Under the pieces are notes generated by a model. The model saw nothing but the letters and a program-made list of their open reading frames with translations, did not search any database and was not told the DNA's origin. This document shows positions 6,710-8,241 of a stretch of DNA of 8,241 nucleotides, one piece after another (position 1 is the first letter of the stretch; every line of letters begins with the position of its first letter). The position numbers and the translations under genes are program-made. This DNA is from Bacteroidales bacterium (GTDB lineage Bacteria > Bacteroidota > Bacteroidia > Bacteroidales > UBA7960), in NCBI GenBank assembly GCA_007123065.1, contig SKSI01000072.1, forward strand, positions 1-8,241. The letters run 5' to 3'.

Positions 6710-6725
6710 AGAGCCCATCCAACAA
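6696..6725 (-). promoter_or_regulatory. Predicted Bacteroidetes-type promoter of the MFS gene
   Basis: On the minus strand TTG (6723-6725) is followed after 19 bases by TATCTTTA (6696-6703), close to the TTG / TAnnTTTG pair and its usual spacing. The start codon is 36 bases downstream of the -7 box. The box overlaps the right arm and loop of the inverted repeat, so a bound protein would be expected to block or reshape initiation. Confidence 0.5.
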
Positions 6726-6747
6726 GCAGTGTTATTGAATTAATGGA

Positions 6748-7047
6748 TTAAAAGTAGTTTCCTGCGAAATTGCCAAAAATAGCAGCTCCCAGGACAAGAA
6801 AAAACAGCCCCAATATAATAAAGACAAGGTACCATAATAAAGTTGCCTTGGCCCAGTTGGCTTTACAAGGACTCGTGCTATTGCCGAAGGCCCATACAAA
6901 CAACAGAATCAGTCCAATTAAAGGAATGGCAGCGATAAAAAGGGTTGCAAACCAGTCGCCTGTGCTGACATTTTTATGAACCGGTTGTTGCATTTGGTGT
7001 TGAACTGGTTGTTGCACGGGATTTTGGTTTTGGTTTTGAGTTTCCAT
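6748..7047 (-). CDS. Small two-helix membrane protein with Gln/Asn-rich N-terminus
   Basis: 99 residues from ATG at 7047. Residues 1-25 are nearly all Q, N, P, V and H, with an eight-residue tandem duplication around QQPV. STGDWFATLF (28-37) leads into a first transmembrane helix (about 32-53) ending in VWAFG. A short loop, NSTSPCKANWAKA (56-68), and a second helix (about 67-91) follow. Proteins with this layout (polar low-complexity head, GDW, helix, WAFG, short loop with conserved Asn and Ala, second helix) occur in many bacteria as uncharacterised membrane proteins; I know no proven function. Both helices are compatible with the inner membrane, with the Q-rich head on one side. It is a single gene: a terminator separates it from the upstream T9SS cargo gene, and the MFS gene downstream has its own promoter. 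The start is clear because the frame begins with an ATG just before the Q-rich head. Confidence 0.75.
   Translation of the reverse strand: METQNQNQNPVQQPVQHQMQQPVHKNVSTGDWFATLFIAAIPLIGLILLFVWAFGNSTSPCKANWAKATLLWYLVFIILGLFFLVLGAAIFGNFAGNYF
6977..7016. repeat. Tandem duplication, 24-base period, inside the small membrane protein gene
   Basis: TGAACCGGTTGTTGCA (6977-6992) and TGAACTGGTTGTTGCA (7001-7016) differ at one base and are 24 bases, that is eight codons, apart. They encode the repeated MQQPVH / VQQPVQ units of the Q-rich head. Such in-frame repeats can change copy number by slippage without breaking the frame. Confidence 0.6.
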
Positions 7048-7107
7048 ATGTTTAGGATTAATGGTGATGGAATTGTTTTAATAAGGGTAAAAATAAATAA
7101 TTATAGA

Positions 7108-7115
7108 TAAAGATA
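7108..7115 (-). promoter_or_regulatory. Possible -7 box for the small membrane protein gene (TATCTTTA)
   Basis: The octamer TATCTTTA is read on the minus strand 60 bases before the ATG at 7047, directly downstream of the terminator of the preceding gene. That is the expected place for a new promoter. A -33 TTG at normal spacing is not evident, because that position falls in the terminator T-run and stem. Confidence 0.35.
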
Positions 7116-7117
7116 TT

Positions 7118-7159
7118 AAAAAAACAAAAAAAAGGGCCACCAAAAAACTGGTGACCCTT
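7118..7159 (-). terminator. Rho-independent terminator of the T9SS cargo gene
   Basis: On the minus strand AAGGGTCACCA (7149-7159) pairs with TGGTGGCCCTT (7132-7142). The stem is eleven base pairs, one of them G-T, with a six-base loop. A long T-rich tail follows (TTTTTTTTGTTTTTTT, 7118-7133). It begins 20 bases after the stop codon of the cargo gene. This is the strongest terminator in the window. Confidence 0.92.
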
Positions 7160-7179
7160 GGGAATCAGATATACATTTC

Positions 7180-8241
7180 CTATTTGGAAACCTGTATTCT
7201 TTGCGTGTAAACACCGCTTTCAGTGGTGATCTGCAAAAAGTAAACCCCGTTTTTCAGTTGGGTGACATCAATGTCAAAAATTGACTGCATAATGGTTGCG
7301 TTGTAAACAACCTGTCCGAGTATGTCAACCATTTGAATGCTGGAAATTACCTCATTGGAATTGATTGTGATGTGATTGCGTGCAGGATTCGGATAAATCT
7401 CAAAACCATCTGTGTCAACTTCATCAACGTCAGTACCATCCGCATTCAGAACCACTTCTATCTCCTTATGATCGTCAGTAATTTCAAACTCCCCGGTGTA
7501 ATCATGGTAGAATTCTGCAACAACCGTGAAATTATAGATGTCGGGGGTAAGATCTGTTTCATAATGACCCTCTTCCATTGCATCGCCATCAATGATAACG
7601 GTAGCATGGTCCACATCCCAGCCATATTGATCGGAGATGATAAATGTAACCTGGTAGAAAGGCATCATGGTAACTGACACATCCACATCTGAATCAACGA
7701 TTTCAAATGAACCTTCATAATCTGCATATCCTTCTGCAGAAACATGGAAATCATATGTACCCGGAAGAAGGTCATCCAGATTGTAGTGACCCGCGGTATG
7801 GGTTTCTTCGTCAATCGTAATTACTGCATCCTGAATCGGATTTCCATGAACACACTCCACGTTAAATTCTGCTTCAAATACCCTGAGCAACTCAATCTGA
7901 ACGAAGTTATCTTCCTCTTCTACTTCAAATGGTTGGTTGTAAACTGCTCTGTGGTCATCTGCCCACGCATTGTACATAAAAGTACCTGCAGGGAGTTCGA
8001 AGAAGGTATGACCGGTTTCATCTGTTTCGTGAACGATGCCAAATACTTCAACACTTGCGCCTTCCAGTGTTTCATCAAACTGGTTCTTGACAAAGAAGGT
8101 CACTTCATGTCCGGGAAGTTCATAGTAAACAATCAGCTTCCAGGTGTTATTTGCCACATAATTATATTGCGTGCTGGATCCTGAACCACCCCATACCCTG
8201 AAGGCATGAAGCTCAAATTCAATTTCACCACCGCCAACAAC
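7180..8241 (-). CDS. Type IX-secreted modular protein, C-terminal part (5' end outside window)
   Basis: The frame is open from the window edge to TAG at 7180-7182, giving 353 residues without a true start. A GTG at 8155-8157 is in frame but lies inside continuous coding sequence (WGGSGSS and YNYVANNTW read through it). Three related modules of about 75 residues follow each other at about 45-121, 122-195 and 196-268. Each has an initial strand, a variable or acidic turn, a G-x-Y/F turn near its middle (LPAGTFMYNA, LPGTYDFHVS, TPDIYNFTVV), and a strand ending in acidic residues. This is the pattern of carboxypeptidase-regulatory-like or PEGA beta-sandwich domains. An acidic linker (DGTDVDEVDTDG) leads to YPNPARN (283-289) and a type A T9SS sorting domain with LGQVVY, LKNGVYFLQI and a basic end. 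The protein is therefore exported through the outer membrane and probably surface-attached or released. Any catalytic or binding domain lies in the missing N-terminal part. Confidence 0.9.
   Translation of the reverse strand, partial: VVGGGEIEFELHAFRVWGGSGSSTQYNYVANNTWKLIVYYELPGHEVTFFVKNQFDETLEGASVEVFGIVHETDETGHTFFELPAGTFMYNAWADDHRAVYNQPFEVEEEDNFVQIELLRVFEAEFNVECVHGNPIQDAVITIDEETHTAGHYNLDDLLPGTYDFHVSAEGYADYEGSFEIVDSDVDVSVTMMPFYQVTFIISDQYGWDVDHATVIIDGDAMEEGHYETDLTPDIYNFTVVAEFYHDYTGEFEITDDHKEIEVVLNADGTDVDEVDTDGFEIYPNPARNHITINSNEVISSIQMVDILGQVVYNATIMQSIFDIDVTQLKNGVYFLQITTESGVYTQRIQVSK

Noticed and set aside
8155..8157. GTG as the start of the T9SS cargo protein
   Set aside because: The frame continues open with sensible protein sequence to the window edge, and no signal peptide follows the GTG.
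7744..8184. Plus-strand open frame of 146 codons opposite the cargo gene
   Set aside because: It is antisense to a clearly coding region with a recognised T9SS domain, and its own sequence has no recognisable pattern.

Overview
The window looks like a chromosomal piece of a Bacteroidota (Bacteroidetes) genome. Three things point there. The rightmost gene ends in a type IX secretion sorting domain. There is a DUF3078 outer-membrane protein carrying the NWxxGG motif of that phylum. Several start sites are preceded by sequences resembling the Bacteroidetes -7 box (TAnnTTTG). There are no phage, IS, CRISPR, tRNA or rRNA signals. Most genes are ordinary housekeeping or envelope genes.

Left end (1-481): the 3' end of a PAS-domain protein (+) and a hairpin terminator, then a broken remnant of a microbial rhodopsin gene (-). 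The remnant keeps only the last transmembrane helix, with its retinal-binding lysine, and the C-terminal tail. A good -7 box at 441-448 then leads into the DUF3078 gene.

Middle (482-5333): the DUF3078 outer-membrane protein (+) and a TPR lipoprotein (-) converge and overlap by 15 bp. A stretch without a recognised gene (3539-3765) follows. Next is a minus-strand cluster transcribed as nfo (endonuclease IV), then a DksA/TraR-type zinc-finger regulator, then a family 2 glycosyltransferase. The glycosyltransferase appears to have lost its middle and is probably inactive. Its TTG start overlaps the stop of the regulator gene.

Right (5440-8241): all on the minus strand. In transcription order these are a secreted T9SS cargo protein with three tandem beta-sandwich-like modules (5' end outside the window), a strong terminator, a small two-helix membrane protein with a Q-rich N-terminus, and a 12-helix MFS transporter. 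The transporter promoter lies on a perfect 10-10-10 inverted repeat, probably an operator.

I see no complete undescribed system. The items most worth a second look are the rhodopsin relic, the internally deleted glycosyltransferase, the palindrome at the MFS promoter, and the shared TATCTTTA element upstream of three genes.
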